From Gemmataceae bacterium (GTDB taxonomy: Bacteria > Planctomycetota > Planctomycetia > Gemmatales > Gemmataceae): 38,910 nt of DNA. The stretch's first letter is position 1. Every line of letters starts with the position of its first letter. The DNA is taken from contig SHZZ01000035.1 of assembly GCA_009692005.1 (NCBI GenBank), forward strand, positions 1-38,910, given 5' to 3'. Position numbers and translations under genes: made by a program. Shown here in pieces: positions 25,000-33,228 of the stretch. The notes below the pieces were generated by a model. It was given only the letters and a program-made list of their open reading frames with translations, searched no databases and was not told the origin of the DNA.

Positions 25000-26610
25000 A
25001 TGAGCGTAAAAGAAATCGTGGGGCTGATGCAAGTGGCGGAGTCGGAGGAAATTCGCCGCAGCGCCGCCGTGATCTTGGGAGAAATGGGTTCAACCGATGG
25101 CGCCACCGGCAAGGCCCTGCTTTCCGCCTGTAAAGACTCAGACGGTTCCGTCCGGTTGGCGGCCATCCGTTCTCTGGGGAAATTGAAAGTGGAAAGCGCC
25201 CTGGACTTCCTGTTAGAGAAATTCCAGTCGGGTGGGGAAGAGGGAGAAGCCGCCGCTCACGCCGCGACTCGCCTGGGCGCTCGTGGCGTGAAGGGGTTGC
25301 ACAACCTCCTGGGCAAAGTGTCCCCCGGCTTGCGCCGGTACATCGCCGCCGCCTTGGCCGCCGCCGCTACCGCTCCCGCCGATGTGGCTGCTTTAAAGCT
25401 TCTTTCCGACACCGATCCCGGCGTGGTGGAAACTACCGTCAGCGCCATGATTCATTCCCTATCGCGGCGTTCCCCTGCTTTGCTAAAAAACCTGGCCCAT
25501 GCCGTGCAAGCGCTGGCAGGCGACAAGGGCATCTCCCAGGCGACCGACCAGGCAGTCACGCGCCTTTTAAGTTCTCTCGATGATCCCTCGGGGAACAAGG
25601 TGCTGTGGGACCGCATCCAACCTGATCACCCGGTGGAAGTGCGCGCCGCCGCATTGCAATCCCTGGGCAGGCACGCCTTGAAGCCCAACCCTGATCAGTT
25701 AAGGCAACTGGTGCAATGCGCCTGCTCCCGCGATTTCCCCGTTGCCGCTCCCGCACTGATTCTCTTGCAAAAATTGCCAGCCAGCCGACAATCCCTGCTC
25801 GCATGGTTTCCCTTGTTCAAAGGCCATGATCCTGCCGCCCGGCTTTTGGCCATTGAAAAACTCGGGCCCCTGGATCAGGGTGAAATTGCCCAGGCCCTGG
25901 CCAGCCAAGTTCGCCATCCGGACAAGCGGGTGCGCGAAGCCGCCATGCAGGAGGCGGCAAAAACCAAGTCCGGCCAGAAAGCCATTCTCGATTCACTCCT
26001 CATTGAAACCAACTACGATTACGCCTGGAACTTATCGCGCCTTGTCGCCGGGGTCATCAGCCTTTTCTCCCCCTTCTGGTATGGCTCGGTGTTACTCCAG
26101 GCTTTTCTCCACCTCGATAAGCAAGATCGCATGGCTGACCCGCTTTTGTTCTTGTTGCGCGAGTTCGCACCGGACCGCTTCAAGGAGGAATTGGAAGCGC
26201 GGGCCCAGGAACTTCGCAAGAAAAAGAAGTTCGAGCCGGCCGTTTCCTGCCTGCGCCACCTGGCACGCGACCCCGCCTGTTCCCTGGAGACACGACTCGA
26301 TCTAGCCTGCTGCCTGCTCAAGCTTTCCCACAAGGAGTTGGCCCTCGAAGCGCGCAACGCCGATGCTTCCTTGTTGCAGTTCCTGGCCTTGGCCCATAGA
26401 GAAGACTTTCCCCTCTTCGAGAAATTGAAGAAAAACTCCTGGGTTGACTCGGAGGACCTCTTCTTCGTGGGGTTCCACCTGGCGGAGCAGGACAACCGCG
26501 CCCGCCGTGCCGCCTTTCTGATCTTGAATTATGTGGTGAAAAAGGGTGGCAAGGGGAAAACTGCCCAGGCCGCCAGGCAAAAAATCAAGGCCTGCATGCT
26601 GGACGAATGA
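25000..26610 (+). CDS. HEAT-repeat protein
   Basis: The 536-residue product starts at ATG 25000, 24 bases after the VOC gene. Residues about 1-340 are HEAT/PBS-lyase-like repeats: 'IRRSAAVILGEMGSTDGA', 'SVRLAAIRSLGKLKVESA', 'EVRAAALQSLGRHALKP' and 'RVREAAMQEAAKTKSGQ'. A middle hydrophobic stretch near 345-365 ('RLVAGVISLFSPFWYGSVLL') may pack internally or touch the membrane. The C-terminal part is helical with TPR-like character ('FEPAVSCLRHLARDPACS'). There is no signal peptide, so it is a cytoplasmic scaffold. It is the last gene of the small-protein run and is followed by a terminator-like hairpin. Confidence 0.88.
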   Translation: MSVKEIVGLMQVAESEEIRRSAAVILGEMGSTDGATGKALLSACKDSDGSVRLAAIRSLGKLKVESALDFLLEKFQSGGEEGEAAAHAATRLGARGVKGLHNLLGKVSPGLRRYIAAALAAAATAPADVAALKLLSDTDPGVVETTVSAMIHSLSRRSPALLKNLAHAVQALAGDKGISQATDQAVTRLLSSLDDPSGNKVLWDRIQPDHPVEVRAAALQSLGRHALKPNPDQLRQLVQCACSRDFPVAAPALILLQKLPASRQSLLAWFPLFKGHDPAARLLAIEKLGPLDQGEIAQALASQVRHPDKRVREAAMQEAAKTKSGQKAILDSLLIETNYDYAWNLSRLVAGVISLFSPFWYGSVLLQAFLHLDKQDRMADPLLFLLREFAPDRFKEELEARAQELRKKKKFEPAVSCLRHLARDPACSLETRLDLACCLLKLSHKELALEARNADASLLQFLALAHREDFPLFEKLKKNSWVDSEDLFFVGFHLAEQDNRARRAAFLILNYVVKKGGKGKTAQAARQKIKACMLDE

Positions 26611-26683
26611 GGGTTACAAAATGGGTCCAATCAAGGACGAACGATAAAACAGGCAATGAGCAACCAATAATTCCTTTGAAACA

Positions 26684-26711
26684 GCGCCAGCGGTGGGCGT
26701 TTTTCCTTTTC
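26684..26711 (+). terminator. Likely intrinsic terminator after the HEAT-repeat gene
   Basis: GCGCC (26684-26688) pairs with GGCGT (26696-26700, last pair G-U) around a seven-base loop, followed by TTTTCCTTTT. It lies 74 bases after the stop of the HEAT gene and before the next operon. The rest of the 260-base gap (26611-26870) holds no gene; TAGAAT at 26818-26823 is a possible -10 for the next operon. Confidence 0.5.
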
Positions 26712-26870
26712 GGTTAAAGAACCGTCCCCTTAACCAATAAGGTCGGACCACCTACCCCGGTCAAGGCACTTAATAAAAATCCCCGCCTTTCCCCTGGCTA
26801 GACTTCATTTCAGGTGTTAGAATTCCCCCTACCTACCTGGAACGATTTTCCCACCTGGCGGTTTGACCTC

Positions 26871-28481
26871 ATGATTTCCAAGTCCTTGACCAAAATAGCT
26901 TTCTCATTGGTTTGCGCCTCCTGGGTGGTTTTCCCGGCCTTGCCCCAGGAAAAACTGCTCTCCCCCGGCAGACCGATGGAAAAGGCCATCGACCACTACA
27001 TTTCTCAGGGATGGAAAGAAAAGAAAATCCAGCCGGCCCAGCCCGCCAGCGCTGAAACCTGGCTCCGCCGCATTACCCTCGACCTCGAAGGGCGCATCTC
27101 CACTCCCGAGGAAGTTCAGGCATTCATCAACGATCCTTCCGCCGATAAGAAAATGAAGGTTATCGAAAACTTGATGAAGTCTCCCGCCTACCTGCGCCAC
27201 CAAACTCGCGAATTTGAAAACCTGTTGATGAACGGTTCGCGGGGCGCTTTGCAAACCTACCTGACCAAGGCCCTGGGGGAGAACCGCCCCTGGGATCGCA
27301 TCTTCAAAGAGTTGATGGTCGCTGACGAGTCGGTCGAACAGACCAAGGGTTCTTCCGAATATCTCAAGGCCCGGATCAAGGATCTCGATCGTTTGACCAC
27401 CGATGTTAGCGTGGCGTTTTTCGGCGTTAATGTCTCCTGCGCTCAATGCCACAACCATCCCTTGGTTCATGATTGGACCCAGGACCATTTTTACGGAATG
27501 AAATCGTTCTTCTCGCGCACTTTCGAAGCCGGCAATTACCTCGGCGAACGGGAATTTGGCGTGGTGAAATTCCTGCCCAACAAGGGCAAGGAGAAACAAG
27601 CCGAGTTTATGTTCCTCACCGGAAAAAAAGTCACTCCCCCCGGCATGACCGAGCCCAGCAAGGAAGAACAGAAAAAAGAAAAAGAGCTTTTGGAAAAATT
27701 GAAAAAGGACAAGACCCCTCCGCCTCCGGCCAAAGTCTCCACTCGGGCCATGCTCGTCGATATTGCCCTTGGCGCCAATGACAGAGGTTTCTTTTCCAAG
27801 GCGATTGTGAACAACTTGTGGCACCGCTTTTACGGCCATGGGCTGGTAATGCCTTTGGACCAGATGCATTCGGAAAACCCGTCCAGCCACCCGGAACTTT
27901 TGGAATGGCTGGCCCGCGACTTCGCTGCCCACGGGTACGATCTCAATCGCCTGGTAAAGGGCCTGGTGGCCAGCGAGGCCTATGGCCTTTCCAGCAGGTT
28001 TGTAGGCGAGAGTTCTCCTTTGGCCAAGGATTTCGCAGTTGCCCGCTTGCGCCCGCTGACGCCTATGCAAATGGCTGTTTCACTGCGCTTGGCCGGCCAG
28101 CAAATCCCTTTGAAAGAAACTGCCAAGCGGGTGGAGGAAGCCGACCGCGGGGCGCGCGGACTGGCCGACCAGTTCCAGCAGCCGGGTGATGATTTTCAGA
28201 TCGGCGTCACCGAGGCGCTCTTCCTGGCCAACAGCCCGCGGTTTATTTCCGAATGCCTGCCCGAAGGCGCAGACAAACTGGTTACCGCCATGGCAAAATT
28301 ACCGTCGTCTCAAGAGCAGGCGGCACGGGCCGTGCTTTCGGTTCTTTCGCGAACCGCCAGCGACAATGAAAAAGCCGTCATCGCCTCTTACCTCACCCAG
28401 CATGCATCCAACCCGCTGGAGGGGTGCAAACAAGTTGTCTGGTCGCTGATGACGAGTCCGGAATTCCGTTTCAATCATTAA
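26871..28481 (+). CDS. DUF1549/DUF1553 domain protein (planctomycete PSD1-type relative)
   Basis: The 536-residue product starts at ATG 26871 with a signal peptide (ISKSLTKIAFSLVCASW). A GTG at 26814 would put extra residues before it and overlaps a -10-like TAGAAT. The N-terminal half shows DUF1549 ('WLRRITLDLEGRISTPEEV'), ending in the conserved CAQCH cysteine pair at 190-194 ('SCAQCHNHPLVHDW'), which resembles a heme- or metal-binding CxxCH. A Lys/Glu/Pro-rich insert (about 262-287) leads into DUF1553 from about residue 290 ('RAMLVDIALGANDRGFF', 'NNLWHRFYGHGLV'). These proteins are abundant in planctomycetes, almost always next to DUF1501 genes as here, and are thought to act outside the cytoplasm; the reaction is unknown. 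It lacks the N-terminal cytochrome domain seen in longer relatives. Confidence 0.92.
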   Translation: MISKSLTKIAFSLVCASWVVFPALPQEKLLSPGRPMEKAIDHYISQGWKEKKIQPAQPASAETWLRRITLDLEGRISTPEEVQAFINDPSADKKMKVIENLMKSPAYLRHQTREFENLLMNGSRGALQTYLTKALGENRPWDRIFKELMVADESVEQTKGSSEYLKARIKDLDRLTTDVSVAFFGVNVSCAQCHNHPLVHDWTQDHFYGMKSFFSRTFEAGNYLGEREFGVVKFLPNKGKEKQAEFMFLTGKKVTPPGMTEPSKEEQKKEKELLEKLKKDKTPPPPAKVSTRAMLVDIALGANDRGFFSKAIVNNLWHRFYGHGLVMPLDQMHSENPSSHPELLEWLARDFAAHGYDLNRLVKGLVASEAYGLSSRFVGESSPLAKDFAVARLRPLTPMQMAVSLRLAGQQIPLKETAKRVEEADRGARGLADQFQQPGDDFQIGVTEALFLANSPRFISECLPEGADKLVTAMAKLPSSQEQAARAVLSVLSRTASDNEKAVIASYLTQHASNPLEGCKQVVWSLMTSPEFRFNH

Positions 28482-28497
28482 GGGGAAGGGCAGCCTT

Positions 28498-29775
28498 ATG
28501 AAGAATCAAAACTGGTGCGGGTCGGAGGAACACGGATTCTCGCGACGCGGATTTATCCAGGCGGCGCCAGCCGCCATGGCCGCCTTCCCTTGCCTGGCCC
28601 AGCAGTCTCTGGCTGCCGAACTTAAAAAACAGGGCAAGAGCGTCATCCTCTTGTGGCTGGCTGGTGGCGCCAGCCAACTCGAAACTTTTGATCCCAAGCC
28701 AGGCGCCATTACCGGCGGCCCTTTCCGGGCCATTCAGACTTCTACCCCTGGAATTGTCATCTCCGAACTCATGCCCAAAATGGCCAAACGCTTCAAGGAT
28801 ACTTGCGTCATCCGTTCTTTGAACACCCGCAACGGCGATCACGGCTCGGGTGCCCAGTTGATGATGCGCGGCCGCAAGGACGAAGCGGCTTTAAAGTACC
28901 CGGATCTTGGCGCCGTTCTGGCCAAGGAACTCGGCAACCCCGCCAGCCAGGTGCCCGACTATGTTTCCTTCTTTTTGCAATCCGAGGGGAGAAACTTCTC
29001 CGGGCCGGGTTTTCTCGGCGCGCGCTACGGCCCCGTTGAGCTTTCCAAGGATGTCATGCCTGACAACCTCAATGCTCCAACCCACATTACTGAAGCCGCA
29101 TTTGTCGACCGCATGGCCCTGCGCGAGTTGTGGAATGCCAGCTTTGAAAAGGGCCGCTCTTCCGCCGTGCTGGCCAGCCAGCATCAGGCCTTCGGCCGCG
29201 TGAAGGGGATGATGGAAAGCAAGAAGCTCTTCGATGTGTCGAAAGAGCCGCAAAAAGTCCGTGATCGCTACGGGCCGACCCAATTTGCCGAGCAGGTGCT
29301 CATCGCACGCAGGCTGGTGGAAGCCGGCACGCCCTTTGTCCGCGTGGCCCGGGCCTGGTGGGACAGCCATGGCCAGAATTTTGAAACACACCAGGAACTG
29401 GTGCCGGAACTCGACCATGTCATGGCCACTTTGCTCGATGACCTCGAAGAACGCGGCTTGTTGAAATCCACTTTGGTTATCACGCTGGCGGAGTTCGGCC
29501 GCACCCCAGGCATCAACTCCAGCCTGGGGCGCGATCACTTTGCCAACGCCTGGAGCGCCTCGCTTTCCGGCTGCGGCATCAAGGGCGGGTCGGTCTATGG
29601 CAAGACCGATGCCCGCGGCGACAAAGTTATCGAGGGAGAAACCGGCGCCGCCCGACTTTTCGCCACCATTTACCGCGCACTCGGAATCAACCATCAGAAG
29701 AACTATTATGTCGGTTCGCGCCCTGTGCCGTTAACCGATCCCGGCACCGAACCCCTCAAGGAAGTCCTCGCTTGA
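28498..29775 (+). CDS. DUF1501 family protein (sulfatase-like fold, Tat-exported)
   Basis: The 425-residue product starts 16 bases after the DUF1549/1553 gene. The N-terminus has a twin-arginine signal (SRRGFIQAAPAAMAAFP, Arg16-Arg17), so it is folded before export. The conserved DUF1501 core is present: 'LLWLAGGASQLETFDPKPG', 'RSLNTRNGDHGSGAQLMMRG', 'FVRVARAWWDSHGQNF' and 'ITLAEFGRTPGINSSLGRDH'. These supply the Asp/His residues thought to bind metal in this alkaline-phosphatase/sulfatase-like family. The partner genes on both sides (DUF1549/1553 and WD40) make it part of the common planctomycete operon. The substrate is unknown. Confidence 0.93.
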   Translation: MKNQNWCGSEEHGFSRRGFIQAAPAAMAAFPCLAQQSLAAELKKQGKSVILLWLAGGASQLETFDPKPGAITGGPFRAIQTSTPGIVISELMPKMAKRFKDTCVIRSLNTRNGDHGSGAQLMMRGRKDEAALKYPDLGAVLAKELGNPASQVPDYVSFFLQSEGRNFSGPGFLGARYGPVELSKDVMPDNLNAPTHITEAAFVDRMALRELWNASFEKGRSSAVLASQHQAFGRVKGMMESKKLFDVSKEPQKVRDRYGPTQFAEQVLIARRLVEAGTPFVRVARAWWDSHGQNFETHQELVPELDHVMATLLDDLEERGLLKSTLVITLAEFGRTPGINSSLGRDHFANAWSASLSGCGIKGGSVYGKTDARGDKVIEGETGAARLFATIYRALGINHQKNYYVGSRPVPLTDPGTEPLKEVLA

Positions 29776-29788
29776 AAAGGAGCGCCTC

Positions 29789-30784
29789 ATGAAAGTATCT
29801 TCGATCAAGCAGGTCAAAAACCATTCCCGCCAGGATATTTTGTTTGGCATCGCCAGGATTCCTGGCGCGAACAAGGCCTATGTGGCAGGCAGCGATTTCA
29901 AAATCCACGAAGTCGATTTCGACAATGCCAAGCCGGAAATCCGCGAGTTCGGCACGCACGCCAGTTATGTCACCAGCCTGAAATTGGCCGGCGAGGTTTT
30001 GATATCAGGCGGGTACGATGGCAAGCTTTATTGGTGGAAAGCCGCCGCTGGCGAGAAGGTCCGCGTTGTCGACGCCCACAAAAAGTGGATCCGCCAACTG
30101 GCCGTGTCCCCGAACGGAAAAATCCTGGCCAGCGTTGCCGACGACATGGTGCCCAGGCTGTGGAACAGCCAGGACGGCAAGCTGATTCAGGAGTTAAAAG
30201 GGGAACATCAGCCCCTGACTCCTCACCATTTTCAATCGATGTTGTATGCTTGCGCGTTTTCACCGGATGGCAAGGTGATCGCCACCGCTGACAAATCCGG
30301 CCACATCGTGACCTGGGAAGTCAAGACGGGCAAAAAAATCAACAGCATGGAAGCGCCGGTCATGTACACCTGGGACCCAACGGCCCGCAGGCACTCCATC
30401 GGCGGCGTTCGTTCCCTCGCTTTCTCCCCGGATGGGAAATTCCTGGCTGCCGGAGGTACGGGAAAGATTGGCAACATCGACCATTTGGAAGCCAACGCTC
30501 GCATCGAAATCTTTTCCTGGGAGAAAACCGAAAAAACTCAGGAACTGGTTTCCGACAAGCATAAGGGCCTGGTGGAGTACCTCGAATATCATGCCGATGG
30601 CATGCTCTTGGGCGCCGGGGGCGCTGGTGAAGGCTTTCTTCTTTTCATTGATCCGGCTGAAAAGAAAATCGTTTTCCAGGAAAAGTCCCCCATGAACATT
30701 CATGGCCTGGCATCCGCCGAGGGCATGAAATCCCTGATGGCAGTCGGCCACCACCGCATGGTCCTGTTTCAACTGGAAAGCTGA
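29789..30784 (+). CDS. WD40-repeat beta-propeller protein
   Basis: The 331-residue product starts at ATG 29789 with AAGGAG in front, 13 bases after the DUF1501 gene. WD40-type blades are clear: 'SLKLAGEVLISGGYDGKLYWW', 'QLAVSPNGKILASVADD', 'ACAFSPDGKVIATADKSG' and 'SLAFSPDGKFLAAGGTG'. The number of blades is about seven. There is no signal peptide, unlike its two operon partners, so it is probably cytoplasmic unless a non-classical route is used. It likely acts as a binding scaffold; partners are unknown. Confidence 0.9.
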   Translation: MKVSSIKQVKNHSRQDILFGIARIPGANKAYVAGSDFKIHEVDFDNAKPEIREFGTHASYVTSLKLAGEVLISGGYDGKLYWWKAAAGEKVRVVDAHKKWIRQLAVSPNGKILASVADDMVPRLWNSQDGKLIQELKGEHQPLTPHHFQSMLYACAFSPDGKVIATADKSGHIVTWEVKTGKKINSMEAPVMYTWDPTARRHSIGGVRSLAFSPDGKFLAAGGTGKIGNIDHLEANARIEIFSWEKTEKTQELVSDKHKGLVEYLEYHADGMLLGAGGAGEGFLLFIDPAEKKIVFQEKSPMNIHGLASAEGMKSLMAVGHHRMVLFQLES

Positions 30785-30799
30785 ACTGGGGATTCATCT

Positions 30800-30834
30800 C
30801 GCCGGGGGAGGTGAGTTTAAAAAAACCTCCGGCG
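30800..30834. terminator. GC-rich hairpin between convergent genes
   Basis: CGCCGG-GGG-AGGT (30800-30812) pairs with ACCTCCGGCG (30825-30834), with a three-G bulge and a loop of about 12 bases containing an A run. It lies between the WD40 gene and the opposing flavodoxin gene. There is no T tract after the stem in either direction, so it may work with Rho or by structure alone. Confidence 0.45.
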
Positions 30835-30853
30835 GGGTAATTGGAATACCCGG

Positions 30854-31411
30854 CTACCCTGGGCCGAGCCGTTCATCGGATTTGCTCAAGGGGTGCTGTT
30901 CCTGACGGCCGTCGGCGAAGACTGCGACCCACTCGGCCAGGCGTTTGCCCAATTTTTTACATGCCGCCTGACTTTCCTCCGACCTGGGTTCACGGGCGGT
31001 TACCGCCCCGTAATGCGCCGTCATTAACTTGCTGGCATAGTCGGTCAGGCCAAAAACCAGAAAACCAAAGTTCATGAGCAGCGTGAGGATGGATTGGCAA
31101 GCCAGCTCGCTGCCCCCGCCCCATCCACCTGAAGAGGAAAAGGCGCAGGCGATTTTCCCGTCCACCTTCATCCACTGCCCGGCCAGGGTTTCATCCCAAA
31201 ATTTCTTCATGCGCCAGGAAAGCAACCCCATGTTGGTCGGGCTGCCCACGGCAATTCCCTGGCACCAAAGCACATCTTCGGGGGTGGCTTCAGTGATATT
31301 CTTCAGGCGCACCTCGGTGCCAGGAATCTGGCGGGCGCCCTCGGCCACCAGGGCCGCCATTTTGCCGGTATTTCCGCTCAAGGAATCAAAAAGAACCAGG
31401 ACTTTTCCCAT
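30854..31411 (-). CDS. Flavodoxin-like / NAD(P)H-dependent (quinone) oxidoreductase, WrbA-like
   Basis: The 185-residue product starts MGKVLVLFDSLSGNTGKMA, a flavodoxin FMN-phosphate loop (SLSGNTGKM, residues 10-18). Further flavin-binding segments are 'GIAVGSPTNMGLLSWRMK' and 'CAFSSSGGWGGGSE'. The fold and length fit WrbA/flavodoxin-family proteins that use FMN to reduce quinones or carry electrons. No redox partner lies next to it. ATG 31411 has GGGGA about eight bases upstream. It is divergent from the phosphatase gene; the 138-base spacer (31412-31549) shows only a short GGCCT/AGGCC hairpin (31465-31477) and no clear promoter. Confidence 0.88.
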   Translation of the reverse strand: MGKVLVLFDSLSGNTGKMAALVAEGARQIPGTEVRLKNITEATPEDVLWCQGIAVGSPTNMGLLSWRMKKFWDETLAGQWMKVDGKIACAFSSSGGWGGGSELACQSILTLLMNFGFLVFGLTDYASKLMTAHYGAVTAREPRSEESQAACKKLGKRLAEWVAVFADGRQEQHPLSKSDERLGPG

Positions 31412-31549
31412 GGCTAGTTCCCCAATCGTGCCAAAGTCTGATATCGTTGGGTTTTAGGGAATTGGGCCTGCGAGGCCATGGGCAATAAAATCATTGGTTG
31501 AAAGAATTGGCCCCATGATGGAGTTTCCAGGCACAAGGGTTTTACACGC

Positions 31550-33127
31550 ATGAACGGCGCAATCACTTTTATTTTCTTTTCCGCCTTGGTTCCCGCGCAA
31601 ACGGGTATCACGGAAATCAAGGATGTCCTGTTGAAACCGAAACCCCGGCTGACCCCGGCGGAGTTTCATAAACCCGGGCCCTACCCAGACCGTATCATCC
31701 TGACTTTTGCCGGCGATCCCTCAACGACACAGGCTGTCACCTGGCGCACCGATACGAAAACCGCGGAATCTTTCGTGGAGGTTTCACCCATCGATTCCAG
31801 CGCCGCCTTCTCCGGGTACGGGAAAGTTGTAGGCAAAAAAACGATCCGCAAAGTGGCTGCCAAGAAGGAGATTTTGAAAACCGATCTCGGCGAGGCGGCC
31901 TATCACAGCGCCCTCATCGACTCTTTGCAGCCCGGGAGAAAGTATTTGTACAGGGTGGGTGAGGGCGCGCACTTTAGCGAGTGGCAGGAATTTAAAGCTG
32001 CCGCCAGCGGCCCCGAGCCTTTCCGCTTTGTTTATTTTGGCGACGCACAGAACGCACTGCGCGACCACTGGTCGCGGGTAATCCGCCGGGCCTTTGCCGA
32101 CGCTCCGGATGCCCGCTTTCTGCTGCACGCAGGGGATTTGATCAACAGCGCCAACAGCGACGCCGAGTGGGGTGAATGGTTTGCCGCCGGCGGCTGGGCC
32201 AACGGCATGGTGCCTTCCATCCCCGTGGCAGGCAATCATGAATGGTACGACACGGCGGCAGTGAAGGCTGCCGCTATTACTCCAGACAAAGAGGCGAAAA
32301 AAGACCCGAGCCAACCCAAGACCAAGGAGGATTTGGAAAAGGAAAAGAAGGAAAAGGAACTGGCGGCGGCCAGGTACCGAGGCGGCATTTCCCGCCATTG
32401 GCGCCCGCAGTTCACTCTTCCTCAAAACGGTCCGCCCGGCCAGGAAGAACTCACCTACTATCTCGATTACCAGGGCGTGCGCCTGGTGGTTCTCAATTCC
32501 AACGAACCCCGGCGGGGAAGCGTGCACCAGGGGAAATTGGACCAGGCCCAATGGCTGGAAAAAGTCCTGGGGGAAAACCCCAACCCCTGGACTATCGTTT
32601 GCTTCCATCACCCGGTGTATTCCACGGCCGGCACCCGCGACAATCCCGAACTGCGCAAGATCTGGAAGCCGGTGTTCGACAAGTACAAAGTGGACCTGGT
32701 CCTTCAGGGGCACGATCACAGTTACGGCCGTTCGGGCATGGCCGGGCCGGGGACGGCCAGGGAGGTCGAGCGTCTTTCTGTCAACGGCACGGTTTATGTT
32801 GTTTCCGTCAGCGGGCCGAAAATGTACACCCTCAACAAGTTGCCCTGGATGGCCTCGTCGGCACAAGACACGCAGCTCTATCAGATCATCCAGGTGGATG
32901 GGAAAACGCTGCGCTACGAGGCCCGCACCGCGGCGGGCAACCTGTACGACCGCTTTGAAATCCGCAAGGATGCCAGGGGGGACCGAAGGTTAGTCGAAGG
33001 GTCTGTCCTGACCAGCGAGTTGCAGCAACAGCAGGTTCCCTCGGGGCAATCTTGGCTGGCCGTCAGTTTGATTGGGCTGGCGGCGCTCTTGGTTTTTCTG
33101 CCCAGGTTGCGCAATTGCAGAAGCTAA
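31550..33127 (+). CDS. Purple-acid-phosphatase-like metallophosphoesterase, secreted and C-terminally anchored
   Basis: The 525-residue product has a short signal peptide (MNGAITFIFFSALVPAQ), an N-terminal fibronectin-like domain of purple acid phosphatases ('DRIILTFAGDPSTTQAVTW') and the calcineurin-like catalytic core. Metal ligands are visible in the right order: GD (D165), GDLINS (D196), GNHE (N229, H230), FHHP (H353, H354) and GHDH (H388, H390). A charged Lys/Glu insert (about 245-275) follows the GNHE motif. A final hydrophobic helix ('WLAVSLIGLAALLVFLPRL') then a basic tail suggests anchoring at the membrane. It likely hydrolyses phosphomonoesters or related esters outside the cytoplasm; the substrate is unknown. 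AAGGG lies about 15 bases before ATG 31550. Confidence 0.9.
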   Translation: MNGAITFIFFSALVPAQTGITEIKDVLLKPKPRLTPAEFHKPGPYPDRIILTFAGDPSTTQAVTWRTDTKTAESFVEVSPIDSSAAFSGYGKVVGKKTIRKVAAKKEILKTDLGEAAYHSALIDSLQPGRKYLYRVGEGAHFSEWQEFKAAASGPEPFRFVYFGDAQNALRDHWSRVIRRAFADAPDARFLLHAGDLINSANSDAEWGEWFAAGGWANGMVPSIPVAGNHEWYDTAAVKAAAITPDKEAKKDPSQPKTKEDLEKEKKEKELAAARYRGGISRHWRPQFTLPQNGPPGQEELTYYLDYQGVRLVVLNSNEPRRGSVHQGKLDQAQWLEKVLGENPNPWTIVCFHHPVYSTAGTRDNPELRKIWKPVFDKYKVDLVLQGHDHSYGRSGMAGPGTAREVERLSVNGTVYVVSVSGPKMYTLNKLPWMASSAQDTQLYQIIQVDGKTLRYEARTAAGNLYDRFEIRKDARGDRRLVEGSVLTSELQQQQVPSGQSWLAVSLIGLAALLVFLPRLRNCRS

Positions 33128-33228
33128 TTTTCTCCATGCTTTTCCCGTGATTTCCTTAATAATTGATAAACTAACTTGCCGGAGTAGCCCCGCCTGTAGG
33201 ACCTGCCTTTTTTTACCAGGAGCGATTT

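Noticed and set aside
26904-28070. 388-codon open frame on the minus strand
   Set aside because: It lies wholly opposite the well-supported DUF1549/1553 gene and has no recognisable motif; GC-rich third positions create such shadows.
31784-32866. 360-codon open frame on the minus strand
   Set aside because: Opposite the metallophosphoesterase, whose motifs are complete in order.
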